Shown: positions 18,981 through 27,915, counted from the first letter of the stretch. The stretch is DNA of 64,000 bases from Nocardia higoensis (GCF_015477835.1 NZ_JADLQN010000001.1:1116001-1180000); one strand, 5' to 3'. Notes: generated from the letters alone by a model not told the origin. Translations and numbers: made by a program.

Positions 18981-19496
18981 ATGTACGAATCCTGCTGCAC
19001 CCCATACGATATCGCGCACGTGCTCCGACGCCGCTACGGTCTGCCGGTCGCCCTCGACAGCTACCGGCCGACGCTGGTCTGCGGGGCGCGCATCGGGGCG
19101 ATCGACATCCCCGCGCACATGGCCGGCCCGGTGCTCGACGAACTGACGAACGCAGCGGCGGGCGAACAGATATCCGCCCCCGTGATCCGCAATCCGCGTG
19201 ACACGGTGTGGACCTTCCTCGTCCGGCCGATCGGCCCGATCACCGCGGCACGACGGCGACAGCTGGCCGAAAGCGGGGTCACCGTGCGGGCACGCGGACG
19301 ACGGGTGATCCTGCCGGTCACCGACAGCGGATTCGGATGGCGCTGGGTCGGCGAGCCCGCTCCCGGGCGATTGCGGCTGCCCCAGCGGGCGACGATTCTG
19401 GAGACGATCGATCGGGCGGACGGCGCTGACGAGGATCGCCGCCCACCCGGTCGTGTCAGGCTCCGTGCTTGCGGCGGCGGAACTCCTCGGCGATGA
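18981..19496 (+). CDS. Conserved-looking protein of unknown function
   Basis: 171 residues. The first 130 look like a globular protein (YDIAHVLRRRYGLPVALDSYRPTL, then IGAIDIPAHMAGPVLDEL, then APVIRNPRDTVWTFLVRP), while the last 25 are Arg/Gly-rich. It has no signal peptide, membrane segment or recognised catalytic motif. The segment APVIRNPRDTVWTFLV resembles small actinobacterial hypothetical proteins, but I cannot name the family. It diverges from the stress-protein gene, and its 3' end overlaps the convergent small ORF at 19456-19617 by 41 bp. Confidence 0.6.
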   Translation: MYESCCTPYDIAHVLRRRYGLPVALDSYRPTLVCGARIGAIDIPAHMAGPVLDELTNAAAGEQISAPVIRNPRDTVWTFLVRPIGPITAARRRQLAESGVTVRARGRRVILPVTDSGFGWRWVGEPAPGRLRLPQRATILETIDRADGADEDRRPPGRVRLRACGGGTPRR

Positions 19497-19617
19497 GACG
19501 CAGGCACGTGTCGTGCTCGGTTTCACCGGGATGAGCCTCGCGCCGCAGCCGCAACATGGCCTGCGGCAAACCGATGCCCAGCTCACTCGACAGCCGCACG
19601 GCATCGACCTTCGGCAT
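19456..19617 (-). CDS. Small helical protein (53 residues)
   Basis: A short ORF starts at the ATG ending at 19617, with GTGGAGG seven bases upstream. It reads MPKVDAVRLSSELGIGLPQ and continues through AMLRLRREAHPGE to LIAEEFRRRKHGA. The alternation of hydrophobic residues with Arg/Glu predicts two or three amphipathic helices. The layout (GIGLPQAMLRLRREA, then LRLIAEEFRR) recalls the C-terminal helices of ANTAR RNA-binding domains, but it is too short for a confident assignment. It overlaps the end of the convergent gene at 18981-19496. Confidence 0.5.
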   Translation of the reverse strand: MPKVDAVRLSSELGIGLPQAMLRLRREAHPGETEHDTCLRLIAEEFRRRKHGA

Positions 19618-19850
19618 TTCTGATCCTCCACGAACTTGTTTGAATTAGAACAGCAACCGTCTCTTCGTACCCGAGAGCGACCTCGGCGAACCCTCGAAAA
19701 CATCTCGATCACATGAAGGCCGCTCACGGGCCGGGCGGCAGGAGCGAGGAGAGTCTACGACCACGGCGAATCCCCTCCGCACCGGCCCGGCACAAAGGGC
19801 GACAGCGTTTCCCGCGACGCCCCGATGGCCTGCGGAGGCACCATGGAGGC

Positions 19851-20660
19851 ATGGGTCGGATCCGCATCGGAACCTCGGGCTGGGTGTACCCGCCGTGGCG
19901 CGGCGTGTTCTATCCCGAGGGCCTGCCGCACAAGAACGAATTGGCCTACCTGGCCCAGCGCTTCGACAGCGTCGAGATCAACGGATCGTTCTATGCACTA
20001 CAGCGACCGTCGAGCTATCAGCGCTGGGCCGCGCAGACCCCATCGGATTTCCGTTTCGCCGTCAAGGGAAGCCGTTTCATCACCCACATGAAACGTCTGC
20101 GCGGCGGCGAGAGCGCACTCGCCAACTTCCTCGCCTCCGGCGTCCTCGCCCTCGAGGAAAAGCTCGGCCCGATCCTGTGGCAGCTGCCGCCGACCTTCCG
20201 CTACGACCCCGAGGCACTCGCCGGGTTCTTCCAGGCTCTGCCGCGCAGCACCGCCCACGCCGCCGAGATCGCCTGCCACCACGACCACCGCGTCACCGAC
20301 CCGCACACGACCGTCGGCGCCGATCGTCCGATGCGGCACGCGCTGGAGATCAGGCATCCCAGTTTCCTGACCACGGAGTTCTGCGATCTGCTGCGCCGGT
20401 ACGGCATCGCTGTCGTGGTGGCCGACACAGCGGGCACGTTCCCCCTCATCGAGGAAGTCACGGCCGATTTCGTCTACGTGCGGCTACACGGTCACGAGGA
20501 GCTCTACGTCAGCGGATACACCGACGAAGGTCTGGACATGTGGGCCGGCAAGATCCGCCGGTGGGCCGAGAAGGGCGACGTGTACGCCTATTTCGACAAC
20601 GACGCCAAAGTGATGGCACCCCGTGACGCGCTCGCCCTCCGAGAGCGACTCGCCGACTGA
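19851..20660 (+). CDS. DUF72 family protein
   Basis: 269 residues from the ATG at 19851. The DUF72 fold is a TIM barrel, and the molecular role is not established. Family landmarks are IRIGTSGWVYPPWRGVFYP at the start, FDSVEINGSFYALQRPSSYQRW near residue 40, FRFAVKGSRFITHMKRL near 70 and the late VYVRLHGHEELYVSGYTDEGLDMWA, YAYFDND pattern. The frame is open upstream but loses family similarity before this Met. An out-of-frame GGAGG immediately precedes the ATG and an additional GCGGAGG lies further upstream. It is probably cytoplasmic and transcribed alone. Confidence 0.85.
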   Translation: MGRIRIGTSGWVYPPWRGVFYPEGLPHKNELAYLAQRFDSVEINGSFYALQRPSSYQRWAAQTPSDFRFAVKGSRFITHMKRLRGGESALANFLASGVLALEEKLGPILWQLPPTFRYDPEALAGFFQALPRSTAHAAEIACHHDHRVTDPHTTVGADRPMRHALEIRHPSFLTTEFCDLLRRYGIAVVVADTAGTFPLIEEVTADFVYVRLHGHEELYVSGYTDEGLDMWAGKIRRWAEKGDVYAYFDNDAKVMAPRDALALRERLAD

Positions 20661-20753
20661 CGGCAGACCAGCCCCCCTTCCCTCGTTGCTTCGGTGAAGG
20701 TGATGTTCAGGTGTGGCCTGCGGTCACGTGCCGCGGTAATCATCAATAGATGG

Positions 20754-20814
20754 CAATATCTCCATATCGACACGGATAATCGGATATTGCGGTGACCCAC
20801 TGCGGTAACCACTC
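20754..20814 (+). promoter_or_regulatory. Repeat-rich promoter region of the deaminase gene
   Basis: CAATATC (20754-20760) and GATATTG (20783-20789) form an inverted repeat with a 22-base spacer. It is followed by two TGCGGTRACC copies starting about 20788 and 20805, spaced 17 bp. The stretch is AT-rich relative to its surroundings and lies 70-130 bp before the deaminase start, so it is a regulator-binding candidate. Confidence 0.4.
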
Positions 20815-20883
20815 CGCAACCGCCCTCGCCTACCGTGCCGAGGGCGGGTCGACGAACTCGCGCCGACGAGAAGGGACCGCGCC

Positions 20884-21495
20884 GTGAACCACGGGCACCT
20901 GCCGCGCTCATTCGGAGCCACCCTGCCCGACTGGGTGTTCGACGAACTGGCCCACTCCCCCACCCCGCTGCGCACCGACGCGGAACGGATGGAATTGGCG
21001 CTGCGATTGGCCGCACGCAACCCCCTCGAGGGGGCCGGCGGACCGTTCGCCGCGCTCGTCATCGACTCCCCCACCGGCGAGATCGTAGCGGCGGGCGTGA
21101 ATCTCGTTCTGTCCAGTGGGCTTTCCGTCGCGCACGCCGAAGTCACAGCGCTCTCCCTCGCCCAGACCCGCGTCGGCGATTGGGACCTCGGGGCCGCGAG
21201 CGCCCCCGAGCGCGAACTCGTCGTGAACTGGCGACCGTGCGCCCAGTGCTACGGAGCCGTCCTGTGGTCGGGTGTGAAACGCCTCGTCATCGCCGGCGAG
21301 GGGCCCGAAGTGGAACAACTCACCGGCTTCGACGAAGGCCCGATGCGCCAGGACTGGGCCGAGCAATTGCGCCGCCGCGGCATCGAGGTCGTCATCGGCG
21401 TGCAACGCGAGCAGGCCGTGTCGATGTTCGCCGAGTACGGGCGCATCGCCGTCGAGCGCGGACTCACCGTCTACAACGCCCGCGGCGGCGCGTGA
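20884..21495 (+). CDS. Cytidine/deoxycytidylate-type nucleobase deaminase family protein
   Basis: 203 residues from a GTG. The zinc-dependent deaminase signature is intact: His84-Ala-Glu86 (VAHAEVTAL) and Pro118-Cys119-Ala-Gln-Cys122 (RPCAQCYGAVL). The early GPFAALVID and VAAGVNLV are typical of the guanine deaminase/tRNA-adenosine deaminase side of the superfamily. The enzyme would remove an amino group from a base or nucleoside, but the substrate cannot be read from sequence. AAGGGA lies nine bases before the start. The convergent membrane-protein gene ends 13 bp away. Confidence 0.85.
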   Translation: MNHGHLPRSFGATLPDWVFDELAHSPTPLRTDAERMELALRLAARNPLEGAGGPFAALVIDSPTGEIVAAGVNLVLSSGLSVAHAEVTALSLAQTRVGDWDLGAASAPERELVVNWRPCAQCYGAVLWSGVKRLVIAGEGPEVEQLTGFDEGPMRQDWAEQLRRRGIEVVIGVQREQAVSMFAEYGRIAVERGLTVYNARGGA

Positions 21496-21508
21496 TCGCT
21501 CGAGACGA

Positions 21509-21859
21509 TCAGTTCCAGAGCACTGCGATCACGACATTGACGATGCCGAGGCCACCCGCGGCGTGCGTCATCCACGCGACGTCCTTGCCCTTCTTGGCGT
21601 CCGCGTGGCCGATCTCGGCGAAGGCGGCGACCGCCACGGCGATGACCAACTTGGTGCCGATCTTGGCCATGTCGGGGTCCTTGCCGAGCGAGTCGATCGA
21701 CTCGGCCAGGCCGACGAGGATCACGCCGGTGAGGATCTGCAGGCGCGCACCCCACACCATCACCTCGTTCACCCTGGGCTGCCCGGCGGCGTAGCCGCCG
21801 ATCAGCGCCGCGAGGCCGAGGAAGTGGGTGACGACGATCAAGTTGTAGACGACATCCAT
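21509..21859 (-). CDS. Small four-helix membrane protein
   Basis: 116 residues from the ATG at 21859. Four hydrophobic segments are visible: VVYNLIVVTHFLGLAALIGGY, VWGARLQILTGVILVGLAES, IGTKLVIAVAVAAFAEIG and AGGLGIVNVVIAVLWN. The His in the first segment and the layout resemble small actinobacterial integral membrane proteins annotated as hypothetical. Function unknown. A GTAGT/ACTAC inverted repeat sits upstream. Confidence 0.8.
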   Translation of the reverse strand: MDVVYNLIVVTHFLGLAALIGGYAAGQPRVNEVMVWGARLQILTGVILVGLAESIDSLGKDPDMAKIGTKLVIAVAVAAFAEIGHADAKKGKDVAWMTHAAGGLGIVNVVIAVLWN

Positions 21860-22213
21860 GGGACCAGAGGCTAATGGATGATCGCCTTGTCTACTACGTT
21901 CGGTAGTGAATTCGTCACGTCGTTTCGGTGACCTCTGATCGAGCACGAAGGTCATGCCTCACAGCGGGATACACAGGTCACGGTGGCCTCCCCGCTCGGC
22001 CGCGAAGGGGGCCGGCGACAGCGTTGCTCGAGCGCGACGCTGTCCGCGGCCGCACACGACTCGGTGCGCACGGCCCGAAAATGCTGGTGCCGCGCCGGAT
22101 TTCCCGGTCGAAGCGCTGCGCCCGGCGACGGTGGGCGCGGTAGCCTGCTGCGACGCGACCCCCGATGACGGCTCGGCGGTTCGCCGGACGCCGATCCGCC
22201 GAGGAAGTGACCG
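21860..22213. promoter_or_regulatory. Divergent intergenic region with ACTAC-N5-GTAGT
   Basis: 354 bp between a small membrane-protein gene and the secreted propeller gene. ACTAC-GTTCG-GTAGT at 21893-21907 is a perfect inverted repeat, 34 bp upstream of the membrane-protein ATG. GAGGAAG near 22201 is the ribosome site of the rightward gene. Nothing else was recognised. Confidence 0.45.
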
Positions 22214-23629
22214 ATGCATCACCTGATGAGAAATGCGGCCTCGATCGCAGCCGCAGTGATCGCGATGGCATGGCCGGGTCCTGCGGGTGCCGCTCCTGGT
22301 GCGCCGGATGTGGGTCCGGCGGGGACGGCTCTGATGCACGGTGATCTCGCTTCGACCGATTCCACTCCGCATCCGGGTCCCGGGCCGGGCGCTCGGGCGG
22401 CCGCCTGGTCGATGCCCGGCGCGGTGTGCAGCGCGACATTCCTGACCTCGGAGGGTCGGCCGGTGGCGCTGTGCACAGCCTTCGTCGGGCTCGACCCGCT
22501 CACGGTTGTCTCGCCCACAGTGCTGATGTTCGACCCGATCACGGCGCGACCCGTCGCATCGCTGCAGCTGGCCGAAGGCGGCCTGCTGGGCGGGGTCTAC
22601 GGCTATCTCGACAGCCGCGACCGGGTGGTGGTCGCCGACGGTTCGGGGGCGATCGTGAAGGTCGCGCACCATCGGGACGTCGACGGCGCCACCCAGCTGT
22701 TCGTCGACGAACGCATCGACCTCGGCGCACACATTCCCGCCGGTGACGCCGTCACCGGTGTGGCCCCGGACTACGAGGGTCGCATCTGGTTCGCCACGAC
22801 CGGCGGCGTGATCGGCACCGTCGACGCGAACGGGCGGATCGGCCGCACCCGATTACCCGACGGGGAGAAACTCACCAACGGGCTGAGCATCCACCCCGGC
22901 GGCGCCTCGGTCCTCACCAGCCGCGCGCTCTACGAGATGCGCGCCGAGGGCATCGGTGTCCCGCAGATCGTGTGGCGGCGCGACTACGAGGCGGGCACCA
23001 CCCGCAAGCCCGGTCAGCTCGCCGCCGGTTCGGGTACCACGCCGACCTATTTCGGGCCGGGCGGGGACAGCTGGGTGGCGATCGTCGACGACGCCGCGCA
23101 ACCGCAGCTGATCGTCCTCCGCACCGCCGACGGATCGGTCGTGTGCCGCATGCCCGCTTTCGGCACCTCGGGGCAGGGCACCGAGAATTCGCCGATGGCG
23201 TGGGGGAACTCGCTGATCATTCCCAGCACGTACGGCTTCGCCTATCCCCCGAACGCGACCGACGGCCCCAGCGATCCCCCGCATGCCGCCTTCCGCGGCG
23301 GCATGACCCGCATCGATGTCGCCGAGACCGGGTGCGCGCGGGTGTGGGAGAGCGAGGACCGGATGGCTACCCTGCCCAAGCTCTCCCGCGCCGACGGATC
23401 GATTCACGCGTTGGCCTACGGTCCGGCTCCCGCCCACGGTGGCGTGCAGCAACTCGGACCCGTCTACTACAGCGCTGTCGATGTCGAGACCGGGCAGCGG
23501 CGCGCACACGTGCAGGTGGGCGTCGCACCGATCGACGAGCCCTTGCAGCTCACCGGGACGATCGGACCCGACGGATCGTTCTGGCAGGGCACGTTCGGGC
23601 GGATGCTGAAGATCGTGCGCGCATCGTGA
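22214..23629 (+). CDS. Secreted beta-propeller-like protein
   Basis: 471 residues. A clear signal peptide (about residues 1-27, ending GPAGAAPG) indicates secretion. The rest is rich in repeated blade-like strands, for example VLMFDPITARPVASLQL, VVVADGSGAIVKV, GRIWFATTGGVIGTVDANGRIGRTRL and LIVLRTADGSVVCRM. This suggests a six- or seven-bladed propeller of the SMP-30/PQQ-like type. No catalytic residues were identified. Two or more Cys may form disulfides (AVCSATF, ALCTAF, VVCRM, TGCARV). It ends 2 bp from the convergent esterase gene. Function unknown; ligand binding in the envelope is a reasonable guess. Confidence 0.8.
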   Translation: MHHLMRNAASIAAAVIAMAWPGPAGAAPGAPDVGPAGTALMHGDLASTDSTPHPGPGPGARAAAWSMPGAVCSATFLTSEGRPVALCTAFVGLDPLTVVSPTVLMFDPITARPVASLQLAEGGLLGGVYGYLDSRDRVVVADGSGAIVKVAHHRDVDGATQLFVDERIDLGAHIPAGDAVTGVAPDYEGRIWFATTGGVIGTVDANGRIGRTRLPDGEKLTNGLSIHPGGASVLTSRALYEMRAEGIGVPQIVWRRDYEAGTTRKPGQLAAGSGTTPTYFGPGGDSWVAIVDDAAQPQLIVLRTADGSVVCRMPAFGTSGQGTENSPMAWGNSLIIPSTYGFAYPPNATDGPSDPPHAAFRGGMTRIDVAETGCARVWESEDRMATLPKLSRADGSIHALAYGPAPAHGGVQQLGPVYYSAVDVETGQRRAHVQVGVAPIDEPLQLTGTIGPDGSFWQGTFGRMLKIVRAS

Positions 23630-23631
23630 AC

Positions 23632-24648
23632 TCAGTCCGCGGTCAGGGCGGCGGCCAGCAGCGGCCAGGAGCGGCGGAAGTCCTCCGCCCAGTAGGCCCA
23701 GGTGTGCGTGCCGCCGCGACGCAGCTCGAGCGTCGCCGGAATTCCCGACTCGAGGAGACGGTCGGACAATTGGCGAGCGCAGTCGGCGGCGATCGCCTCC
23801 AATGCTCCGCCGATCACCAGTTGGTCGGCGAATTTCCGTAGGTCGCCCTCGGTTCCTGGCGCGTCCAGGGTGTCGTGTTCGCCCGGCAGGCCCGAACCGG
23901 CGGACAGATAGACCGCGGTGCCGCGCAGTTCCTCGACTCGCAGGTATGGGTCGTTGGCAGCCCACCGGGGATCCTCCGGCGGTCCCCAGAGGTTGGCCGG
24001 GTCGCCGCCGCGGATACGGACCACGGTGTTCACGATGGCGCGACCGCGCGCGTCACTGGTTCTGGCGCAACCGCTGTAGGCGCCGATCGCCCGGTAGAGA
24101 CCCGGAGCGCCCAGGGCGAGCTGGAAGACCGAGGTTCCCGCCATCGAGATCCCCGCGATCGCATTGGCTCCGTTGCCGTGGAAAGCGTCGTCGACGAGCG
24201 GCGGCAGTTCTCGGGTCAGGAACGTCGCCCACCGTTGGGTGCCCAGGGCCGGGTCCTCGGCGTGCCAGTCGGCGTAATAGCTGGCCTCACCGCCGAGCGG
24301 CATCACCAGAGTGACCTGTTCGTCTTCGAGAAACGTTGTCACATCGGTCTTCTCGAACCAGTTGCCGCCGTCGTCGCCGCCGGAGATGCCGTTGAGCAGG
24401 TACACCGTCGGTGCGGGAATCCGCCGGTCGGCGGCGGCGCGGACCCGCACCCGCACATCGGTGTCCATCGCCGCGGAGTACACGTCGAGTTCGTAGTCGC
24501 GGCCGGAATCGAGCACGGTTGTCCGGGAGATGCGCGCCGCAGACGCGACGGTGTCCGTGGGCCCGGCGACGGCGTACCCCCCTGCCCCGAGTGCCGTTCC
24601 GACGACGGCGGTGAGAGCGACGAGCATGCGAACGCGAGGGTCGGCCAC
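23632..24648 (-). CDS. Antigen-85-type mycolyltransferase/esterase, secreted
   Basis: 338 residues from a GTG; an ATG at 24627 is an alternative. The N-terminal hydrophobic signal (MLVALTAVVGTALGAGGYAVAG) indicates export. The esterase D/Ag85 fold is supported by YLLNGISGGDDGGNWFEKTD near residue 83, the nucleophile in AGISMAG (Ser168) and a C-terminal GTHTWAYWAEDF with the catalytic His. The GTH[ST]WxYW pattern is characteristic of mycolyltransferases, which move mycolic acids between trehalose esters and arabinogalactan. It lies 57 bp after the stress-protein gene on the same strand and may be co-transcribed with it. Confidence 0.88.
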   Translation of the reverse strand: MADPRVRMLVALTAVVGTALGAGGYAVAGPTDTVASAARISRTTVLDSGRDYELDVYSAAMDTDVRVRVRAAADRRIPAPTVYLLNGISGGDDGGNWFEKTDVTTFLEDEQVTLVMPLGGEASYYADWHAEDPALGTQRWATFLTRELPPLVDDAFHGNGANAIAGISMAGTSVFQLALGAPGLYRAIGAYSGCARTSDARGRAIVNTVVRIRGGDPANLWGPPEDPRWAANDPYLRVEELRGTAVYLSAGSGLPGEHDTLDAPGTEGDLRKFADQLVIGGALEAIAADCARQLSDRLLESGIPATLELRRGGTHTWAYWAEDFRRSWPLLAAALTAD

Positions 24649-24705
24649 CTGTCGGAATCTAACGCACGTCGTCCCGGCCCACGGGGGTTCCGGTAGGACG
24701 GGGCG

Positions 24706-25590
24706 TCAGCGCACCACGACCATCGGGCACTCCACCATGTGCAGCAGCGCATTGCTGGTGGAGCCGAGCTGCATGCCGGTGAAGCCACCTCGGCCGCGAC
24801 TTCCGACGACCAGCATCTGAGCCTGCGCCGCGGCCTGGTGCAGAGCGCGAACCGGGCGGTCGGAGACCACGATCCGGCGGATCGTCACCTCCGGGTAGTC
24901 CTGTCCGTACCCGGCCATCCGCTCGGCCAGCACCGCCTCCTCCGCGGTCCGGATCGCCTCCCAGTCGGCCGGAAGGCAGACGGTGCTGGTGTCGCACCAG
25001 GAGTGCACCGCCACCAGATCGACCCCGCGGCGAGCGGCCTCCGCGACGGCGAAATCCACCGCCGCCGCGCTGTGCCGGCTCCCGTCCACGCCGACGACCA
25101 CCGGCGCCCGGCGCAGAGGCTCGTCGTGGACAGGCCGGTCGGGAATCACCGCCACCGGACACGTCGCGTGCCGCACCACCGCCGTCGTCACGGATCCGAG
25201 CAGTCCGGGCAGGTACGCGCCCGTGCCGCGGCTGCCCAGCACGATCATGCGCACCGTGGCCGAGCGCTCCAGCAAGGTGGGGATCACGAGGTCCGCGCAG
25301 ACCTCGGTGGTGATGTCCGGGCCGGTCTTCTGCTCAGCTGCCACCGCCTCGCTCGCGATCCGCGCGGCCGCGGCGACCACGCCTTCGCCTTCCCCGCGCC
25401 GGCGTTCCCGATCGGCCGCCGACAGGATGCGCGCGGGTCCGGCGCAATCGTCGATCGCGGTGAAGACGTGCAGCGGGGCGTTGTGCAGGGCGGCGGTCAC
25501 CGCCGCCCAGGCGGCTGCCTGCTGCGAGCTCGGTGAGCCGTCCACCGCCACCAGGATCGGCGCGTTGCCCGGAGTCTCCCGTGCGCTCAT
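24706..25590 (-). CDS. Tandem-domain universal stress protein
   Basis: 294 residues from an ATG with GGAGG and GAGAAGG upstream. There are two Usp domains with ATP-binding signatures GSRGTGAYLPGLLGSVT from residue 119 and GSRGRGGFTGMQLGSTS from residue 263. It is a paralogue of the protein at 17898-18788, and the C-terminal 90 residues of the two are close (HSWxDT, DWEAI, EEA.LAER.AGYG). It is probably an ATP-binding stress or dormancy protein. It is divergent from the TIGR01777 gene and may be co-transcribed with the downstream mycolyltransferase. Confidence 0.9.
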   Translation of the reverse strand: MSARETPGNAPILVAVDGSPSSQQAAAWAAVTAALHNAPLHVFTAIDDCAGPARILSAADRERRRGEGEGVVAAAARIASEAVAAEQKTGPDITTEVCADLVIPTLLERSATVRMIVLGSRGTGAYLPGLLGSVTTAVVRHATCPVAVIPDRPVHDEPLRRAPVVVGVDGSRHSAAAVDFAVAEAARRGVDLVAVHSWCDTSTVCLPADWEAIRTAEEAVLAERMAGYGQDYPEVTIRRIVVSDRPVRALHQAAAQAQMLVVGSRGRGGFTGMQLGSTSNALLHMVECPMVVVR

Positions 25591-25803
25591 ACCTTCTCCC
25601 TCCACGGTTCCTCGTCGAACTCGCCTGCTCGCTCGGCCGCGTCGATCGGCTCGGTGTCGCCGGTCGGTCTGGTCGTCCGGGGGCTTGCGGTCGAGTCTGC
25701 CGTAGTCGGGGGTGTCGCTGCCAGGACCGCCCGCTCCCCACGATCCGGATCCGATTCCGCCGACCGACGTTTCGCCGCAGCAGTTCGCGGCTAGATTCCA
25801 GAC

Positions 25804-27156
25804 ATGTCCATCGACTGCTCGAGCGTCGTCCCCGGTGCCCGTGACGAGGTCTTCGCCTGGCATGCCAGGCCGGGCGCCTTCACCCGACTGGCGCCGCCCT
25901 GGCAGCCGGTCACGCTGATCGCCGAAGCGGATTCCCTCGCCGACGGGCGCGCCGTGCTCGGGTTGCCGGGTGGATTGCGCTGGGTGGCCGAGCACGACCC
26001 CACCGGCTACGAGCCGCCGCAGCGGTTCGTCGATGCCGTGGCCGCCGACGGGCTCGCCTCGGCGCCGATCGCGCGGCTGCTGCACTGGCGTCACACCCAC
26101 GAGTTCGAACAGGTCGACGCCGACCACACCCGGGTGATCGACCGGGTGGACACCCCGATTCCGGCCGCCGCGCTGCGCTCGATGTTCGACTACCGCTACC
26201 GCCAGCTCAGCGGCGACCTGCTCGCCCATCGCCGGGCCTGCGAGCACGGCCTCGGCCCGTTGACGGTCGCGGTCACCGGCGCGTCGGGGCTGGTGGGCAC
26301 GGCGGTCTGCGCGTTCCTCGGCACCGGGGGGCATCGGGTGCTGCGCCTGGTGCGCCACACCCCGAAGGGCCCCGGCGAACGCCGCTGGGATCCCGATGAC
26401 CCCGATGCCGGCCTGCTCGACGGGGTGGACGCGGTGGTCCATCTGGCAGGCGCCTCCATCGCCGGGCGCTTCACCGAGCAGCACAAACGCGCCGTCGCCG
26501 ACAGCCGGATCGAGCCCACCCGTGCCCTCGCCGAGCTCGCCGCCCGTACCGGGGTTTCCCGCTTCGTCAGCGCCTCGGCCATCGGCTACTACGGCTACGA
26601 CCGAGGCGATCAGACCCTCACCGAGGACGCCGGACGTGGCGACGGTTTCCTCGCCGAACTCGTCACGGACTGGGAAGCGGCGACCCGTCCTGCCGAAGAG
26701 GCGGGAATCCGCACGGTCCTGGTCCGCACGGGCATCGTCCTGTCGCCCCGCGGCGGCACCCTGCGCCTGCTGCGACCACTGTTCGCCGCCGGTCTGGGCG
26801 GGCGGATCGGCAGCGGCGAGCAGTGGTTCTCCTGGATCGGGCTCGACGACATGGTCGATATCTACCACCGTGCGCTCTGGGACGACACGCTGTCCGGACC
26901 GGTCAATGCCGTCGCCCCGAACCCGGTGCGCAACAGCGAATTCACCCGGGTGCTGGCACGGGTCCTGCACCGCCCCGCCCTGCTCCCGGTGCCCGGTTTC
27001 GGACCAGCGCTGCTGCTCGGCGCCGAAGGCGCGCGTGAACTCGCGGCCGCCGACCAGCGCGTTCTGCCCAGTCGGCTGGTCGCTGCCGGGCACTCGTTCC
27101 GGCATCCGGAACTCGAGGGCGCGCTGCGCCACATGCTCGGTCGCACGGGCAGCTGA
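25804..27156 (+). CDS. TIGR01777-family epimerase with N-terminal SRPBCC domain
   Basis: 450 residues. The first 150 form a START/SRPBCC-like ligand-binding domain (SSVVPGARDEVFAWHARPGAFTRLAPPW, later RVIDRVDTPIP). An NAD(P)-binding SDR/epimerase domain follows, beginning VAVTGASGLVGTAV (about residue 156) with VVHLAGASIAGRF, SASAIGYYG and a C-terminal DUF1731-type end (LPSRLVAAGHSFRHPELEGALRHML). This is the YfcH/SulA-like TIGR01777 family. The substrate is unknown, and such fused forms are common in actinobacteria. It is transcribed divergently from the stress protein. Confidence 0.88.
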   Translation: MSIDCSSVVPGARDEVFAWHARPGAFTRLAPPWQPVTLIAEADSLADGRAVLGLPGGLRWVAEHDPTGYEPPQRFVDAVAADGLASAPIARLLHWRHTHEFEQVDADHTRVIDRVDTPIPAAALRSMFDYRYRQLSGDLLAHRRACEHGLGPLTVAVTGASGLVGTAVCAFLGTGGHRVLRLVRHTPKGPGERRWDPDDPDAGLLDGVDAVVHLAGASIAGRFTEQHKRAVADSRIEPTRALAELAARTGVSRFVSASAIGYYGYDRGDQTLTEDAGRGDGFLAELVTDWEAATRPAEEAGIRTVLVRTGIVLSPRGGTLRLLRPLFAAGLGGRIGSGEQWFSWIGLDDMVDIYHRALWDDTLSGPVNAVAPNPVRNSEFTRVLARVLHRPALLPVPGFGPALLLGAEGARELAAADQRVLPSRLVAAGHSFRHPELEGALRHMLGRTGS

Positions 27157-27200
27157 GACAGCGCCGACCTCACCCCGCCCGATCTACGACGCCGGGTAGT

Positions 27201-27731
27201 ATGCAAGGCGTGCGGACGGCGGTTCACGAGGGAGCAGCGGCGGCGCGCGGTGCGCTCGTCGGGGCGACCGCCGGAGCCGTCAGTCTGGCTGCCCATCCGC
27301 TCGGCGGCGGGACCGTCCATCTCTCGCAGGCCGGGCTCGTCCAATTGGTCGGTGCGTGCGCGGCCGTCGGAGTCGCCGCGGGGTCGCGGCGGGGCCGGGT
27401 CGGCCGCGTCGAGTTGGTGGTGTTGCTCGCCGCCGGGCAGGGCATCGGGCACGCGGCGCTGACTGTGGGCCGTCCGCATTCGGCTCACCTGACGCTCGCC
27501 ATGGTGTTCGCCCATCTGGTGGCGATGCTGTGCGCGGCACTGCTGATCCGGGCCGCGGAGGCCGGACTGCTCGCGGCCGCCTCGGGCGTGCGTCGCGCTC
27601 TGGCCGCGCTCGTCGGCGCGTTTCGGTGGGAGTACGCCCCGGTCGTGCTCGTCGGTGCGGAACCGGCGGTCCGCTCCGGGTGGTTGCTGTCCGGTGGCGC
27701 GGGAACCCGCGGACCTCCGCGGCGACGTTGA
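27201..27731 (+). CDS. Membrane protein upstream of copper chaperone/DyP genes
   Basis: 176 residues with four or five hydrophobic segments (GALVGATAGAVSLAAH, GLVQLVGACAAVGVAAGS, VELVVLLAAGQGIGHAAL, LTLAMVFAHLVAMLCAALLIRAAEAGL). Several His in or near membranes (AAHPL, GIGHAAL, RPHSAHLTLAMVFAH) could bind copper, which is inference. The C-terminal 40 residues are basic. Position before a PCu(A)C chaperone and a DyP peroxidase suggests a part in copper delivery, as in the Streptomyces DtpA/ECuC cluster. The ATG at 27201 is a provisional start. Confidence 0.7.
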   Translation: MQGVRTAVHEGAAAARGALVGATAGAVSLAAHPLGGGTVHLSQAGLVQLVGACAAVGVAAGSRRGRVGRVELVVLLAAGQGIGHAALTVGRPHSAHLTLAMVFAHLVAMLCAALLIRAAEAGLLAAASGVRRALAALVGAFRWEYAPVVLVGAEPAVRSGWLLSGGAGTRGPPRRR

Positions 27732-27837
27732 GTTCTTCTCGATGAAGGACGAGCGTGCCGGCGCGTCGTAGTGGCCGGATCGTGCGCCCGTCCTCATGTC
27801 GGCGACGCCCGTTGCGCGTCGTCACCTCTTCACGGAC

Positions 27838-27915
27838 GCCCACGCGGGCGCCTACGTGGACTGCCACGCGGGACCCCTACGCGGCACTGCCACGCGGGAC
27901 GCCTACGCGTCCGTG
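27838..27915 (+). repeat. Three imperfect tandem repeats before the copper chaperone gene
   Basis: Three copies of CCACGCGGGacsCCTACG begin at 27840, 27864 and 27890 (spacing 24 and 26 bp), in the 215-bp gap before the PCu(A)C gene. Copies two and three share TGCCACGCGGGAC and CCTACGCG. They may be regulator sites, or a leader that folds through the complementary CGCGGG/CCTACGCG parts. Confidence 0.55.
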
